Assembly (NCBI GenBank): GCA_021848765.1
Contig: JAJZTU010000172.1
Span: forward strand, 1 to 7,444
DNA from: Bacillota bacterium
GTDB lineage: Bacteria > Bacillota > GCA-003054495 > Carboxydocellales > JAJZTU01
Reading direction: 5' to 3'
Length of the DNA: 7,444 nt
The notes under the pieces are model-generated. The model searched no databases, had not been told where the DNA came from, and was given only the letters and a program-made list of their open reading frames with translations. A program made the position numbers and the translations under genes. Below, one piece after another: positions 5,896 to 7,444 of this stretch (its first letter is position 1; every line of letters begins with the position of its first letter).

Positions 5896-6666
5896 TTAAC
5901 CAGGCAGACAATCCGCAATGAGGTCATTTACTACCACCCCGGCCAGGATTAGCCCGGCCACCGGGGGAACAAAGGAAATACTTCCCGGTATTTGCCTCCG
6001 GCGGGCACAATTGGCAATAGCCTCCTTGTTGGTACAGACACAATGAGTGCTGCAATCCGCCTCTACTTTAATGGGGGTACGGGGTGGTTCGGTGGAATAC
6101 ACAACCTTGATTCCCTTTGCTATTCCCGCTTTACGCAGTTCCCGCCGCATCACTTTGGCCAGTGGGCACACCGAGGTCTCCGCAATGTCCGTTACCTGAA
6201 AAGCAGTAGGGTCGAGCTTATTTCCTGCTCCCATACAGGTTAGCACAGGGATTCCGGTCTGATAGCACCTCTTGATTAAATCCAGTTTGGCTGTAACCGT
6301 ATCCATGGCATCCACAGCATAATCCAGATCAGGCTGGAGCAACCTTTCCCCATTCTCCGGAAGATAGAATTCCCGGATGGCAGTCACCTCAAGCTTGGGA
6401 TTAATCAGCCTGGCCCGCTCTGCCATTAGTTCAACCTTTGACTTGCCTATGGTGTTGTTAAGGGCATGGAGCTGCCTGTTGATATTGGTCAGGCAGACAT
6501 CATCATAATCTACCAGCACCAGATGTCCCACACCGGCCCTGGCCAATGCCTCCACAGTATAGGAACCTACTCCTCCGACCCCGAAAACAGCTACTTTACT
6601 CCGGGCCAGTTTTTCCAAAGCCGGAGTCCCAATCAAAATCTCCATTCGCGAAAATCTATGCAGCAC
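5896..6666 (-). CDS. tcdA: tRNA threonylcarbamoyladenosine dehydratase (TcdA/CsdL/YgdL, ThiF superfamily)
   Basis: An E1-like, ATP-dependent enzyme that converts t6A37 of ANN-decoding tRNAs to the cyclic form ct6A. The 256 residues include the family start LHRFSRMEILIG, the nucleotide-binding GVGGVG (29-34), LVDYDDV (51-57), the NINRQ arginine motif (61-65), VDAMDT (118-123) and the C-terminal GSISFVPPVAGLILAG. I chose the GTG at 6666-6664: GGAGG lies eight bases upstream, and it aligns with the usual N terminus, whereas an ATG at 6717 would add 17 unrelated residues. An unusual cysteine group, C205, C209, C211 and C220, lies in the 203-222 stretch, where the B. subtilis protein as I recall it has none. 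It follows 6S RNA in the same order as in B. subtilis (aspS, 6S RNA, yrvM). No strong promoter of its own is visible; readthrough from 6S RNA is possible. Confidence 0.94.
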   Translation of the reverse strand: MLHRFSRMEILIGTPALEKLARSKVAVFGVGGVGSYTVEALARAGVGHLVLVDYDDVCLTNINRQLHALNNTIGKSKVELMAERARLINPKLEVTAIREFYLPENGERLLQPDLDYAVDAMDTVTAKLDLIKRCYQTGIPVLTCMGAGNKLDPTAFQVTDIAETSVCPLAKVMRRELRKAGIAKGIKVVYSTEPPRTPIKVEADCSTHCVCTNKEAIANCARRRQIPGSISFVPPVAGLILAGVVVNDLIADCLPG

Positions 6667-6746
6667 TTCCACGGCCTCCTCACACACCCATAGTTTTCCC
6701 AAACCATAATAACACATACTAAATTAGGAATAAAGCTGCTGTGAGT

Positions 6747-6775
6747 AAATTTAAAGACACACCTTAAAGGTGTGC
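6747..6775 (-). terminator. Terminator after 6S RNA
   Basis: On the minus strand GGCACACCTT-TAAGGTGTGTC forms a hairpin (about 6775-6756) with a stem of roughly eight to nine pairs and a tight loop, followed by TTTAAATTT. The U run is short, so this may only partly stop polymerase and let some transcripts continue into tcdA. Confidence 0.6.
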
Positions 6776-6996
6776 CTCTGAAGGAAAGTCCTTATAAACC
6801 CCACCATGCCGTGAGGCCGTGTTTTTGAACCTGCTCCCGCAGGTGGGTACCCTCCTGAATGCTTTTTGAGTCCACTCAAAGGAGGCATTCAAGCCACATC
6901 CAGAGTCCGGGCTCCCGTAGTTTTGGTGTTGGCTCAAAACTACCCGGCTGATCACGCACATTGCAGGGCTGTAAACACTCAAATCAGTTATACACT
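6776..6996 (-). ncRNA. ssrS: 6S RNA (RNA polymerase holoenzyme regulator)
   Basis: A structured RNA that mimics an open promoter and sequesters sigma-A RNA polymerase in slow growth. The recognisable 3' half contains ACCCACCTGC, a GGGA loop, GCAGGTTC, then AAAAACACGGCCTCACGGC, the conserved 6S sequence block. The fold fits the family. A long closing stem includes CGTGA (6956-6952) with TCACG (6814-6810), and GCCC with GGGG/GGGT further out. A side hairpin of 9 pairs (GTAGTTTTG 6917-6925 / CAAAACTAC 6935-6943) lies on the 5' side. The apical hairpin is at 6857-6890, and a 6-pair hairpin (6829-6834 / 6839-6844) forms on the 3' side of the central bulge. Location between aspS and tcdA is as for B. 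subtilis bsrA. The mature ends are probably near 6985 and 6786, and the start near A6996 is predicted from the promoter. I identified it by eye, not by covariance model. Confidence 0.87.
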
Positions 6997-7031
6997 AAGT
7001 AAAATATAACATACTTATCCAGGCATTGCAA
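6996..7031 (-). promoter_or_regulatory. Promoter of 6S RNA
   Basis: On the minus strand TTGCAA (7031-7026), a 17-base spacer and TATATT (7008-7003) with TG one base ahead (7011-7010) form an extended -10 sigma-A promoter. The predicted start is A6996. The spacing and position just ahead of the conserved RNA agree, so 6S RNA is transcribed independently of aspS. Confidence 0.75.
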
Positions 7032-7125
7032 GTGCAATAAGTCCTACTAGTTGGATCCGGCTGATCCTTGTCCTGTTTTCGCCGGCATTATCCTCAACCG
7101 CTTAACGACTAACGCTTGCTACAGC
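7032..7125. other. Intergenic stretch with nothing recognised
   Basis: This is the part of the 6667-7175 gene-free interval not covered by 6S RNA, its promoter or the terminators. I see no open frame with a ribosome binding site, and no clear repeat or hairpin beyond a short ATCCggctGATCC-like repetition around 7054-7067. Confidence 0.5.
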
Positions 7126-7169
7126 AAAAAATCCCGTCTCCATAACTGATTCAAAGGAGACGGGATTTT
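7126..7169 (-). terminator. Strong terminator of aspS
   Basis: A perfect 14-pair stem, AAAATCCCGTCTCC (7128-7141) with GGAGACGGGATTTT (7156-7169), closes a 14-base loop. On the minus strand the stem ends in a run of six T (7131-7126). It starts 7 bases after the aspS stop codon. Confidence 0.92.
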
Positions 7170-7175
7170 CACAGG

Positions 7176-7444
7176 TTACTTCTTAACCAGCACATCCAGG
7201 CGGATGTGCAGTTCTTTCAATTGCTTCGGGGCAACCTCCGAGGGGGCCTGGGTCATCAGATCGGTAGCGCTCTGGGTTTTCGGGAAAGCAATAACATCCC
7301 GGATAGATTCCTTCTTTGCCAGCAGCATCACCAACCGGTCAATCCCAAAAGCAATTCCGCCATGGGGCGGGGTCCCATACTCAAAGGCCTCCAGCATAAA
7401 CCCGAACTTCTCTACCGCCTCTTCCTGGCTTAGGCCCAAGAGGC
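7176..7444 (-). CDS. aspS: Aspartyl-tRNA synthetase, C-terminal end (5' part outside window)
   Basis: The last 88 codons of a class II aminoacyl-tRNA synthetase that charges tRNA-Asp (or tRNA-Asp/Asn in organisms lacking AsnRS). The key evidence is class II motif 3, GIAFGIDRLVMLLA, with its invariant arginine that contacts ATP, preceded by FEYGTPPHGG and followed by SIRDVIAFPKTQSATDLM, all typical of bacterial AspRS. The C-terminal tail PKQLKELHIRLDVLVKK resembles Firmicute AspRS. The frame continues to the window edge, so the apparent TTG start at 7439 is internal. It ends at a TAA followed immediately by a strong terminator. In Firmicutes hisS usually lies upstream of aspS, outside this window. 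Confidence 0.96.
   Translation of the reverse strand, partial: LLGLSQEEAVEKFGFMLEAFEYGTPPHGGIAFGIDRLVMLLAKKESIRDVIAFPKTQSATDLMTQAPSEVAPKQLKELHIRLDVLVKK

Noticed and set aside
6667..6717. An upstream ATG start for TcdA
   Set aside because: It adds 17 residues without family similarity and lacks a good ribosome binding site; the GTG at 6666 has GGAGG at ideal spacing.
6764..6982. A 72-codon minus-strand open frame over the 6S RNA
   Set aside because: It coincides with conserved RNA structure, has no convincing ribosome binding site and its translation resembles no protein; the ncRNA explains the conservation.

Overview
The window looks like a chromosomal housekeeping segment from a spore-former-type Firmicute, most likely a clostridial (Peptococcaceae/Desulfotomaculum-like) bacterium. 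This rests on gene order and protein style, not a database search. The base composition is roughly balanced, Shine-Dalgarno sites are strong and purine-rich (GGAGG), GTG starts are used, and promoters are close to the sigma-A consensus. The order aspS - 6S RNA - tcdA - ... - rarA - Rrf2 regulator - cysteine desulfurase matches, as I recall it, the Bacillus subtilis block aspS-bsrA-yrvM-yrvN-cymR-yrvO. All genes but one lie on the minus strand, so they are transcribed from high to low coordinates.

Layout along the direction of transcription: the 3' end of aspS (7444-7176) ends in a strong terminator (7126-7169). A non-coding stretch follows that holds a 6S RNA with its own extended -10 promoter (about 6996-6776) and a terminator. 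Next comes tcdA (6666-5896), which modifies the t6A base of tRNA. Then a consensus promoter drives trxA (5778-5449). A single plus-strand gene of unknown function (4747-5385) runs convergently into trxA, and the two share a probable bidirectional terminator. A 259-base spacer with a degenerate ~22-base tandem repeat precedes ltaE-rarA (4487-2115), an apparent two-gene operon. Finally a strong promoter starts iscR-nifS-nifU (2007-1, nifU cut by the window edge), an iron-sulfur cluster assembly operon whose regulator carries cluster-ligand-like cysteines.

Themes: translation fidelity (AspRS, TcdA), sulfur and redox chemistry (desulfurase, scaffold, thioredoxin, Fe-S-sensing regulator), replication-fork maintenance (RarA) and global RNA polymerase control (6S RNA). 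I found no mobile element, CRISPR array, phage gene or tRNA. The points most worth a second look are the unrecognised plus-strand protein, two sets of short direct repeats sitting at translation or operon control points (1498-1563 and 4486-4575), the cysteine cluster in TcdA, and an Fe-S-type regulator in the place where Bacillus has the cysteine-type regulator CymR.
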